DNA from: Varroa destructor
Taxonomy: Eukaryota; Arthropoda; Arachnida; Mesostigmata; Varroidae
NCBI RefSeq assembly: GCF_002443255.2
Contig: NW_019211455.1
Location: 46,646,863 to 46,710,862 of the forward strand
Reading direction: 5' to 3'
Length of the DNA: 64,000 bases
Shown one piece after another: positions 41,484-52,390 of this stretch. Both the position numbers and the translations under genes were made by a program. Each line of letters starts with the position of its first letter. The stretch's first letter is position 1. Under the pieces are notes generated by a model, which was not told the DNA's origin, made no database searches, and saw only the letters and a list, made by a program, of their open reading frames with translations.

Positions 41484-42878
41484 AGAGTTAAGCTCAAATC
41501 GAAGGGCTGACATCGTCATCCAAACTTTTAGTTTTAGGGTATTTTATCGAATCTAAACCCATTCGAGAATCTGCTACCAGTATTGGACGTTATACACAAT
41601 TTTCCCTCAGTGCAAAGTGGCCGAGATGATATTGTCTTATAAAATTTAGAGCCTGCTTAAAATAGTATTAGATTCAGTAGCTTAGTAGTAGCTTAAGTGA
41701 GTAATGCTCTATTTAGCCATTGGGTGTGTCCCTCGCCGAATTATGTAAGCAAGGCCCCCTCAAGGTGGAAAGTAAAGTAAAATCGGTTAGATTTGCTTGA
41801 AATATAGTTACAATGTCCCCCATGACCACGTTAGCTCAGCCCCCAGCGCAGGCAGGGTCTCGAAGAACCGACGACGAGTGTCACTTAACAAACGATCAAT
41901 CACGAAATTTTTCATCTGCTACGTCGAATTAGTTTCAGGCGACTTTTGTCACTGAAACATCAGTTTCGCAATAAAAAAAAACATTCACTTACGCGGGACT
42001 TGATAGCATCAAGTAAGTAAACAAGGATTACGCTAGTATATGGCTTGACATCTGTAGGGCATTAACACGGTAGTTCGGGAATAATTTCGAAAAAGGCCAA
42101 GAGGACATTTCATATGCTTTTATGCAGGGCGCAACCGATTACATTCACAGTTCAGTTGGACCTGTATCGCCTCTCAGTCACAACGCTGATCAACGTCGTT
42201 TCGAAGCTATCACAAAAAAGAGATCTAGGTGACGGTTCAGTGAAAAGATGTCTGTTTAAGAACCTTTCAGACAAACGCGGAACATGTTTGGCTTGCGATC
42301 ACTTGGAATAAAGACAATCAATTTCGTTCTGGCAGTTAGCAGACTGGTATAATATCTAATGAATATTCCGGAAAGAGGTTTTCTTCTTTTTTTTTTTTTA
42401 AGAAACTATATATCCGAAAACTATTGTTCTCATCATTTAGTAAGGTCGACGCAAAATTTACGTGATGTATTTCAGCCAGAAAGGTACCTCAAGAGAGTTC
42501 AATTTTTCAACTTTTGTGCCATATGATCTATGTTTAGCTTTTTGATGAAGACTTTTTTACTAAGGAAGTCTGCGGATGAGCTAGAAAAAGGTGTGACCTT
42601 ATCGGGAAGAAGAACGAAAAACCTTATCGGGTCCTATTATGACCCTTCCATACAATTTCTTTGGCTTTTTAACAATTGACACTCTTTCTTATAAAGAATG
42701 ACGTGCGAGAGGGTGACATTCTCTATTCACTGATATCGACGATTTGTCGATCATCATGCGTTCATATGAATATTGACAGATTATCTACATTTTGTGATAG
42801 TTCAATTATATATATGCGTGCATACTAGACCTCTTTGTTAAATCGAACACATGTCCTATTATACGACCGAATTTCGCC
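41484..42878 (+). repeat. duplicated segment A, copy 2
   Basis: Second copy of the block at 36443-37838. It ends at atttcgcc and then diverges at 42879, exactly where segment B begins in copy 1. It is joined on the left to unrelated sequence within the same contig, so the duplication is not explained by the gap alone. Confidence 0.95.
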
Positions 42879-43548
42879 TTAAAATTAGCCGATGAGCAGT
42901 TTATATAATTATTACGATTGACGAAGCCAGAGATAAACGTTGCTGACAAATGAGGCATCAACCTTTTCATCCTCTATACATGTAATTGCAGACGACAACG
43001 GTAGCTGCACTGTGGCATATATGTATGCTCCATTTTGGGGATAGGTGACGATAATTAAAACGTCTGCTTGTCTTTGTGTGTGTATGTCATTGTTTCATAC
43101 ATAGGTAAAACTGTCCTAAAAGGAACTAGATATCTAGTAGACTAGTATATATAGACTAGTAAGGGCTGGTGAATGATTTAGGGTTGTTATGTTTAAGCTT
43201 CCACACGAACCGTAGATCATATATTACTAAAAATTGATAGCATTCGTTTAATGGTCATTCGTGGAATCTCGCTAACCACCGATAGTACTAAGATTGTTCC
43301 AACTAGCTAGATTTCCTTATTTGTTTTCACTTGCAGATGATATTAAATACAAAGATATGCTAATGCTTACTACGTTCGAACGAGACATTTATCGTAAAGG
43401 CAAGGTGGTTTAAGTAAAAAATTTCTTATTTCCAATATAGTTTGTTACACTAACGTATCTTATTCATGATCTCTTTAGGTGTCAATGAATGTATCCAGTT
43501 GACATAAAAGAAATCTTAAGAAGATACTAATAAAAACGTCAATTCAAT

Positions 43549-43569
43549 AAAAAAAAAAAAAAAAAAAAA
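43549..43569. repeat. A21 homopolymer
   Basis: Begins within caataaa, so it resembles a retroposed poly(A) tail, but no retroelement body was recognised upstream. Confidence 0.9.
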
Positions 43570-45616
43570 CTTCTGTTTCTTGAAAATACAGCGTTAGAGT
43601 TAAGTAATAGTACATTCAACAACATATTCTTGCTCTGGACGTTGCACATCTTTCTAACCCTGGTGAGCGCCCCGCAGCTCAAATCTTACTGGATCAAGCT
43701 AACGGCTGTTTTATCGTACCTCATCGTTGGGATAGGCAGTTTTTTTTTTAATCTAAACACAGATAAGAGAAAAACGTACAGTTACATATTGAATCTGATG
43801 ATAAATATCAGTACACCCGTTTACTGCGTGAAGAGTTCGGTTCCATTGATCTAAACCGGATTGTCGGGTTTAGAGGCCTTTCAGTATAAGCACAGATGTG
43901 CAACGGAAAAAAATTAAACTGCAAAAAACACCCTGGGATAATACAGAAACATAGCGTTTCTATTGCTCTGCTGCTCTCAGTGTCTTGCTAAAACAAAGGG
44001 CTAACACAAAAAGCTGTTTGCTTTTGTATCTGCTTCTTATGACTATTGTTTTCTATTCAAGTTGTTAAAATAGAAAATCCCTATCATTTTTTAGCTGTCA
44101 ATTGTCATTTTTTGCATCTGGTCAGTGCACATTCCCCTCATCTTGTGCTTCTTCCACATACGTATCTTCTATCAAATCATTAAGCGATTGCTTCGTCGAG
44201 GCTTGTGTTCGTCGCGCGTTTAAAATTGGACAGTTGGAAGATGAGCGCGTTCTGTTTGGGGAGGGATTAAGAGATAGGGCTTTCCTCGATGAAGGATAGC
44301 CGCTAGGGTTGAGACTTTTACCAATGAAGCTTTGTCTTGATCATAGTTATGGCTAGACAGAAGTGGCCGCCGGTTACGGGAGGTTATTTCTCCTTCCGTA
44401 TGCAAAGGATGTAGCTACACCTGTAAACGGGGGTGGAAGTCCCGGCGGTGCTGGATATGTGAAAGAGCTCCGTGAGTCCTCACATCAGGTGACACTAGGA
44501 CTCATCGAGGACGGTGGCTACAAACGTACGAACCCGAGATAGGGAGCCTTTGAGGAAATCTTCGAGTTTTAGAATGAGAACCTCGAGCAGACGGTTCTGG
44601 AGAGGTTGGAAACGAACGGGAACGAAAGCAATAAAACACGAGATGTGCTCACGATTCATCATCACAATCAGGCTTTGTAATGGGACGAAGTACAGACAGT
44701 TGACTCAAAGCTGCCGCCGGCAGTGAACGGGGCACGCGAAGATTCAAATCTATCGGTCGGATGACACTATAGATGGCTAAGATTAGTGGAGGATATGATT
44801 TGAAGAACAAGTAAATTGAATTATCTGTTTTGCAGCTGCCCACATCAGGATGGGTCCGTCCTGAATAAATATTTACGTTGCACATGATTACCATGTACGC
44901 ATAGCTTCTCGAAGTTGTGTTGCATGTCAACTTCATCGGAACCAGCGGTTTCTGTGAGACAGAATTGCTTACCTGGCGCAGGATAGTGAATATTAGAATA
45001 AGAATAAGGAATGGAGAAAATAGTAACATCCAAAAGAATATCAACAATTCGTAGATGAGGCTTAGCTTTAGAGAGAAAAAAGCTAAAAAGTGAGTAGGAC
45101 ATGTAGCGTTCAAATTTAACGTGAACATATTACCGAATATATAAAAATAATAATTCACTTTATTGACAGATTTTTCTTCCGGTTCCACGTCTCCGATGCT
45201 ACCATCTACTTAACCCTGTGGTCCTGTTTATGAAGCTGATGCATGTTGGTATGGAAAATGTACACATAATTAATGTGAAAAGCATGCACCTTACCAAACT
45301 GGATGCCACGGATTTGGCAGTAGCGAAATTTCGCACAGATCACTCCTAAAACCAGGTGCTTGTCTACAAAATGTTCAAGATATGCAGATCAGCTTTGCTT
45401 AATTTTAAGGGTGGCACCATCTACACAAGACACGGTTTACCACGTTGCATAAACTAAATATATGATATACCAGGAAACGGTCCTTTTAGTATCTCGCAGG
45501 TCCAATGAGTAACCGATTTCAAATGCTAATACAGAAAATTATGTTAACTCGTTCAATATAGCCACCGTTTTTGATTTGTACTTTCATACCTGCATGTCCG
45601 TCATAACTCTAACCTG

Positions 45617-45670
45617 TTGAAATACCGAAAGACTTCTAGCAGATTTGCTAGAAGTTTTTCTATATTTGAA
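45617..45670. other. long imperfect hairpin 1
   Basis: The inner arms acttctagca and tgctagaagt pair perfectly around a GATT loop. Pairing continues outward (one G-T, then four pairs), skips a two-base internal loop, and resumes for five plus two pairs: about 22 pairs in all. Confidence 0.6.
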
Positions 45671-45678
45671 AGGGTACT

Positions 45679-45726
45679 AATGCGGATCACTTGGTACTCT
45701 TCCAAAAGTACAAAGCGGTCCGCATT
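45679..45726. other. long imperfect hairpin 2
   Basis: Two 20-base arms (45679-45698 and 45707-45726) pair with 17 Watson-Crick pairs, one G-T and two mismatches around an 8-base loop. It begins nine bases after hairpin 1. Size and mismatches resemble a short precursor microRNA, but a DNA inverted repeat is equally possible. Confidence 0.6.
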
Positions 45727-46536
45727 AATCAACGGAATCATGTGATCGTATTTCTGCGATACCGCTATGACGATCACTGTCAATGGTCAGTTAGATACGG
45801 GCAAACAAATACAAGTAATGCCACATATGTGATATGTAGATACATACATTTGATCTATTTTCCCTAAATTTTGAAGCACTCTCAACACCATTCCCCACAG
45901 GCAGCCTAAAAGCGACCAATTCAGCGTAACAGCTTCTAATCTAGACTAATCTACACCAACGGGGAGGTTGCCGCCCGTCCGCATCCATATGCACCCGCTG
46001 ATACCCTTTCTAGAGTCACGCTCGATTCAACTCGATGCTTCGCGTAGCCAAAGACAAAACACCAAACGAACAAAACCCGCGAAGCTAGTCCAAGGCAACC
46101 CGAAATTGCTTCATCGATTACCCAGCGCTTCGAACGACGGTTAGCAATCCAACGAACAGAAGCAAACGCCTATATTTTCGTTAGCTTGGCATCTTGCCAT
46201 GACTGTTGCTATCAGAGTATAGCATATAATGAGCGTAGCGGCCATTTAGAGCCACAAGTCGGGATCGCCTATAAGCGGGGATCACTCACCCAGCACAGCA
46301 CCTAGATGCTATAGGGCCATCAACGGGGTAGCAGCTAACTATGCTTACATCTATAAATGCTGCAAATTATATATGCGAATTGGCCAGCAACTGTCACTGT
46401 CTAGGCAGAAAGACGCGTACAGCCACATTGAATTGAATAGGATTGAACAGCAAGACACATGTAGGATTGGACACCTTGCGCCTAGACCAATATCGCCGAC
46501 CACCTACGATGTATCGGTTCTATGTAATTCGACGAA

Positions 46537-46722
46537 ATGTGCGCGGTAAGGGCCAACCCTATTAATCTAGCGGAGCCGACACGAGCCATCGCACGATCAC
46601 CGCATAAGCGGATATCGGCAGCAGCAGCAGCAGTGGTAAAAGTACCTGTGCCTAGTGTATTCCGCTTTCCCCGTTCGCAATTGGCGACGAATTATTCGTG
46701 CACCATGCTGTCGTCTACTATT
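46537..46722 (+). CDS. possible first exon with N-terminal poly-alanine, unknown
   Basis: ATG (context cgaaATGT) opens 62 codons starting MCAVRANPINLAEPTRAIA, with a GCA repeat read as five alanines, ending TMLSSTI at the strong donor gtgagt. A pyrimidine-rich acceptor (cctgtgtttcgtctctcgcag) lies only 39 bases downstream, after which the frame ends in four codons. The basic, acid-poor N terminus would suit a mitochondrial targeting peptide, which is inference. The region is richer in GC than its flanks. Confidence 0.27.
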
Positions 46723-47356
46723 GTGAGTTACCCCTGAGTTCCTGTGTTTCGTCTCTCGCAGTCTTTCTGTGGTTAGTGCGTTTCGCTAAACCTTAATACC
46801 ACCGAACACCAACAGTGAAGTAATGTCCTGTCTCCGTATCGTGTCAGCCCCTTTAGCTGTAACATGTAACGAGAGATGCTACCGCACACCCATAACTCTT
46901 CGACTAGGTCCTTTCCAACAAACACTTACTTGCGACTAGCTGTTCTTCTTTGTTATCCTGCCTTGGCAGATGAGAAACCCTTTTCTGTCGTTGGCCAGAT
47001 CCAAATGAGTCGGTCAGAAAGATGCGCCCTATGGCCACGCTGTGTACACCGGCGATAATCGCCGGATATACATCTACGGCTGTGCTGGGTCGGCGTGGGC
47101 GGCGATATGCAACTGCCCTTCGATATGCTGATCCGTATAAATGATACCCTATATCGAATGGTCTATGGTGTTGTCTGGCTGTTCACCGTCTTTCATACAA
47201 GAGTAACCTTTCCGGTGAGCTGGTAGTGACAATCTGTATAGGATTGGTAGAAGGAGAACAAAGTAGATGACGCTATATCAGATAGGTCTGTCGCAGGGAG
47301 TAATCCGCCTCGAACAAGCTACAAGTATGTATCGATTGAGAAGACGATACTCCTAA

Positions 47357-47542
47357 ATGGCCCCGAAGGGTTATGTTGACCAGGAACGCGAAGGGCACAA
47401 AAAGGCGATCAACTTATCCCCTATATCAGGATGGAATCGACCTGTCGAGGCCGATAACGACCCTGATGTTTGGAGTTGTCGTATTCCGGCAATGGCGCGA
47501 AACAAGAACCAATGCTCAATGCTCATTAACACCAACGGTTAG
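47357..47542 (+). CDS. possible 61-residue ORF, unknown
   Basis: ATG in context taaATGG starts MAPKGYVDQEREGHKKAIN and continues through PVEADNDPDVWSCRIP to TAG. The charged, tryptophan-containing sequence is protein-like, but an overlapping frame (47373-47588) is also open and no homology is recognised. It lies in the same GC-richer patch as the 46.5-kb ORF. Confidence 0.22.
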   Translation: MAPKGYVDQEREGHKKAINLSPISGWNRPVEADNDPDVWSCRIPAMARNKNQCSMLINTNG

Positions 47543-50492
47543 GGCGGAATGGGGTTCGTGTTTTTGTCATTGTCCTCTACAGTGTTAGTGCGATTAAAGA
47601 AAGCGGCTGCACGTATAAGAAAATATGGCGTGGAGGGGTTCGATCATGCCACTTAGGTATTTGTTGATTGGACGAGGAACATTGACATTCTGACTGATCT
47701 GGGGTGCATTATATATCTTATGGTATATTGTGTGGTTAGCAGAAGCTGGAATACACTTGCGAAACCGGGATACAGACTGGCAAGCAGATTGTTACTTAAT
47801 CTCATCCATTATGCAGTTCCTGAAAGAAGTTTTAGTGACAAGCGGAGGCTAGCAATTGTCAGATCTGTGCATGACTTTTAAATCACAAGACTGCACGCCA
47901 GGAGTTATGCCAAATGAAGTCTGAAATTCTTTTTATTTCCATCAATTACGTTTTGTATTTGTTTTTCCAGTATGTTTTTAATTATTTGTCGTATTTGCAG
48001 CATGTGTAAGTCACCTTTATGAGAAATTAGAACTAAAATGCATAAGGATTCATTGTTTCTTTTGTCTCTTTTTTTTGTATCATAGTTTTATATCATCAGC
48101 GCCAGTCGGACGTAAACGCCGCGTCTAGGCAAACGTTTCAGTACGAGCTGTCAAGAGTGAACCATACTATCGAAACCCCTACCACAAAAAATAGGGTTCT
48201 CGATCGAGATTTGAATTGCTATGACCAAAGCGAGAACAAACAAATGCTCTGCTTCGTTTCTTTACGCATATACAATTATGCATCCGAGAAATGTCCAAGA
48301 ACATTTTATAAATGTGATATATTTATAGGCCAACTCTCTCAGAATTAGTCTGCCTTCCCAAATGCCAAAAAGAAACGGGGTCCTGCGACCGAACCCTCCT
48401 TTGATATGTCGATGAATCCGGACGCGAGCTGTTCCGAAAGGTAAGCTTCCTTTATTCCCTTGGGACAGCGCAATACCCTCTCAAACCATTTTCTTGTCGT
48501 ATATACATAAGGGTTAAAGGCCAACCAAGAAATTGACGCAGAGGGAATGAGTTGTATTACGGAATCGGTTCCGGATCAGGTCAGATCTGACACACAACTC
48601 AGGTAATACTGTCATTTGCGGGAACTGCTTTTGTTATTATTCGCAACAGTCCGAGTAATCGGCCGTTAGCCGGATCCCACACGCGTCTTCGGCAGACCTG
48701 ATCTTCCATCCGGCTCTGAGGCCGCTTCAGGTGAAAATGTATCTCCATATACCTGCATACGCGATAAGGTACTTTCAAGGCGTATACCCGTCGAAGGGGG
48801 TAGATAAACGGCATAAATAAGCTTTAGTAAAGCTAAACAGCTGTAGAGAGGGAGAGAAATTCAGGGTAAAGGTTTGTCTTAAACAGTCGATTCTAGCGAC
48901 GTCGCTATCCTAAATGTTCCTGTCATCGTGACTGGACTGATAACAATTTATATTGCTGCTTTAAGAAAACAGCGGGAGATTTTAGGTTACAGTCACTCGG
49001 TGCTCGGTGCGCCAGCCGTTAATTTGTCTCTCCAACTAGGTAGATAGAAAGGAAGGAGCAGACCTCCAGGTTAGAACCTCTGTACTATTTAGATAGCGTC
49101 CAGGAATAACTTAGGGGGAGATTATGTGAAACTATAGATGCATGAATATAACCGGGAAGCTTTGACGTCGAAGCAACTCCAAGCAAAATAGAACAGGTTC
49201 AACACAAGTCTTCCCAGTCATTTTCGTATAGTGTACGTACGTACGTAAAAGTCATCTCTCATTATTATAATAGTTACTCTTACTAATCTTATTAATAATT
49301 AGTATTGATAAAGCTAGTCCAATTACAATATCGTGCGGCTCAAGGTATTTAGTAGCGCATTATTATAATTCTGTCAAGGTCCCCAATTCTGACAAAGATG
49401 GCAGACATCGATGGTGTTCCACTAGCGATTCGAAATTATTCGAATTTATTTTTCCTGTTTTGTTTCATCGAAAACCAGCTTTGTAAATGCGTGCAAACTT
49501 ATGAGCCAGTCTATCTTTTCTTCACTAGCATGCATCATAGCTACAAACAGGAGACGTTAATTTTTTAATAAGGAAGATTATGCTTATTATCACCCATTAA
49601 GTTACAGCCTAGATCTGCGATTTCGTCATTCAGAGTAACTGCTACGGCATCCAGCCGGAGCGTTCATTAAGGCATTAAACAGTTCGGGCTACAGCGCTAT
49701 TGGAACAAAGCAAAAAAGATTTACAAAAAATCAATTCGGCCTCCCCGCCGTATTAATACGTTGGTAATATATATGTTGAAAATATATTTTGCTGTATTGC
49801 ACACTGTGTTTTTAGCTCTATTCTTCAAGTTCAATTTTAGTTTGTCAGTAAGTTGCCTAACAGAAACAAAGTGAAACTTACGTGATTTCTTTTTGTCAGA
49901 AATAAGAAAAATACAACAAACCATAATATCAGTCGAATCACAAGGGCTCCGCTAAATTTCCTCTACCATTTGAATGACGTTATATCTATACGCAGCCGTC
50001 AATACGTATGTTGCTGCATGTGGTTCTTTGGCGCAGGTCTCGCATGTCGACCATCGTAGCCTGTTAGATTCACAGGTTATGTTAGGTTTTTGGTCTTTAG
50101 CTAATCCATGGGTGTTAGAAGTACCTCGTAGATTTCGGCTTCGAAGTTTTTTTAACTTCACTGCTGCGCGGACTCAGCTTCGTACATACACAGCCTCTGC
50201 ATCCTTCCATTGACATCACTGGCATTTAGTAACATTCTTCGTTTTTCTTTCTTAGGAGACATCACTTGGCCTTTAAGGTCCTGATATGTTAGGTCATGGC
50301 TGTCCTTCTCGCTGCGTTATGACAAACAATTTCGCAAATATCTAATTCGAACATGCGATTCATGATGAACTAACTAAATCCAGTAGTCATCAAAAGACAT
50401 CGGTTATCACTGGCCTATGTAAATGCACACGGAGCACTCTTTCCTGTGACTTTCAAAGCCATCGACAAGGTCTTGCATTTAGAGCACCAATC

Positions 50493-50511
50493 AACCTAAC
50501 CTAACCTAACC
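50493..50511 (+). repeat. interstitial telomere-type repeat (CCTAA)n
   Basis: Nearly four units of aacct in tandem, the complement of TTAGG, the usual arthropod telomere repeat. It is short, so chance or a transposon footprint are possible. Confidence 0.6.
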
Positions 50512-50786
50512 AAGTTGTCTTGATTAGCCGACCGATAATTAATGCTCGAACCCCAGTAACTACTTTGTGTTGACCTTATTTCACTTACTGAACGTACTTG
50601 TAATAGCTGCTGAATGAAACTTCATGCAACTAACTGGAATAAATTGGCTGGATTAAAAACGCAGACAAGCTTGCTTCGCGCAGTAGCCATATCAACCCAG
50701 CCTCAAATTTGCGTGCTCACGAACCTCCATTAATTAAGTCTTATATTAGTATTGTTTGAATTATTGTACATTATTGTACTAACTAC

Positions 50787-50810
50787 TATATATATATATA
50801 TATATATATA
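50787..50810. repeat. (TA)12 microsatellite at contig end
   Basis: Abuts the second N gap. Confidence 0.95.
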
Positions 50811-50835
50811 NNNNNNNNNNNNNNNNNNNNNNNNN
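50811..50835. other. assembly gap of 25 N
   Basis: A run of 25 N preceded by a (TA)n tract (50787-50810) and followed at once by segment B copy 2. The contig probably broke in the dinucleotide repeat and at the repeat edge. Confidence 0.99.
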
Positions 50836-51102
50836 CCCGCCTTTTTTAAGCCTTTTGGCCTATAGTACCACAGTGTCTGTTCATCAACACGGATGAAAAC
50901 ATGCGGTTTCGAAAAACTACTTTATTCCTCAATCGGCTAATATAAATTATTGCGGGCAGCTAGCTGTAGTTAGAACCATAATTAGAAGTTGCTTTCCCTA
51001 ACGGTTCTGACGTAGAAATTAAGTAGGCGATATTTTGTTCGGAACTGAGTTTTGCTGTAAACTCAGATGGTGGCATGCCAAAATGATTATTCAAAAAAAA
51101 AG

Positions 51103-51133
<31 letters not shown>

Positions 51134-51451
51134 GGTAGAATATAATGTGGTCTATTCAGCCTTGGCGTATCACTATAGTATGTATTCCTAGCAAAGGGGC
51201 CCATATCACAAGCCGAAAACTTTCCTGCGAGAAGACAAATCGCTTCTTCTGCTAGCAACCACATTGGAGGGTTCCTGGAAGATAAACCGAAAATTATTTG
51301 TTCAAAGAAAGGTATAGTTCTGAAGAACTTGACGTATGCGCATTGTGTCCTTAGATTGGTGCCGCGACCTGTTTGTTAAATGGCACATGATAAATGGACG
51401 TAAGAAGCGGCACTCCCAGTTCGGTTAATCAGCGGTATAGCGAAGTTACTT
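50836..51451 (+). repeat. duplicated segment B, copy 2
   Basis: Starts at the first base after the second N gap and matches 37837-38452. At its right end it runs into the inverted copy of 35442-35727 with a two-base shared TT at the join. Confidence 0.95.
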
Positions 51452-51735
51452 CGAGAGCAGATTATACGGAACGGGCGAACGGTGCTTGATTTGCTGTGCC
51501 TCTTGAATAAAGCTTATTACTTTCATAGAAGCAAGAGTGTGACGTAGAAGCGGTTTTTCCTTAATGCTGCATTGGTCTGTCTTCGCTAGCCTCAAACGTA
51601 CATTAGCTATACATATAAAGCTGCTTACCTAAGTTCGTATGCCTCGACAACAAGCTTAGATCAACTAAACACAGACCTCGCATACGTTAACGTCAAGCGC
51701 ATATTATTTATAAATTATTCCGTCTATACATGATT
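51450..51735 (-). repeat. segment C, inverted copy
   Basis: Reverse complement of 35442-35727, joined on its left to segment B copy 2 and on its right to a T-rich run and then unique sequence leading to the dCMP deaminase gene. Confidence 0.93.
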
Positions 51736-52285
51736 TTTTTTTTTTTAATTATTCTGTCGCATACCTGTATCAATAACCGAAAGCAGTTACTTTTATGTAT
51801 AATGAAAACACCACATAACAGTGAGATTCAACGCATTCAATTATTTACTTTCAAAAATGTCTATCTAATGAGACGGGCAATTGACAAATAATAATTAGTG
51901 TGTACATAAAGTAGGCCTAATAGCCGATTGTCTATCAAGTTGTAAAGATTTAGAATTAGATGGCAACCGGCCACTACGATATGGTCAGTGTACCATTTAA
52001 AGTACAAAGTCAATGATGGTGGGCCTCAATTTCCAGCGCGAAATTGTCGTTGTGAATTGAAATATACAGTATAATGTGAACTGATTATGTTGAGACCTTT
52101 TACGAGATTAGATGGATTATTGTATCTATACGTAAGTGTTAAAAGTGCTCACCGAATTAAATAGGGGAACAATATATAGGGACTCGTAATATTAAGACCC
52201 GTTTTTTCGATTTGCCAACACAATCCATCTGAAGGCAATACAAAGTCTTTCGTTACTCATCAATATATATATACATATACCGTTT

Positions 52286-52390
52286 TTAATAGTTGAGGTT
52301 AATAACAAGTTCGGTTCGTTCGCCTTGGAATTGCCGATAACGGACTCCAGCTGTGTCCAGAAGAAAGCTGGATGCAACGTATATCGGGTC
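52286..52390 (-). CDS. DCTD: dCMP deaminase, terminal coding exon
   Basis: Acceptor ttttcacag precedes an in-frame exon of 34 codons plus TAA. It reads [19 protein letters not shown] and then a hydrophobic INLNY end, matching the family's C-terminal helix and strand. Phase 0 joins the preceding exon. I saw no canonical AATAAA in the first 300 bases downstream on this strand. Confidence 0.85.
   Translation of the reverse strand, partial: DPIYVASSFLLDTAGVRYRQFQGERTELVINLNY

Larger units (their letters stand above)
42879..50810. other. 8-kb unique block splitting segments A and B
   Basis: No reverse transcriptase, integrase or transposase motif was seen. Contents: a GC-richer patch at 44350-44760, the hairpin pair at 45.6-45.7 kb, a GC-richer region at 46.0-47.6 kb with the two candidate ORFs, and the telomere-type repeat near 50.5 kb. 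The longest frame (44649-45188, -) has no ATG at its start and is strongly hydrophobic. Confidence 0.5.

Noticed and set aside
44649..45188. 179-codon minus-strand ORF
   Set aside because: It starts at GTG, not ATG, is dominated by a hydrophobic AT-rich stretch, and a second frame is open alongside.
42879..50810. 8-kb block as a known transposon
   Set aside because: No transposase, reverse transcriptase, long terminal repeats or clear target-site duplication could be seen; one end is hidden by the gap.
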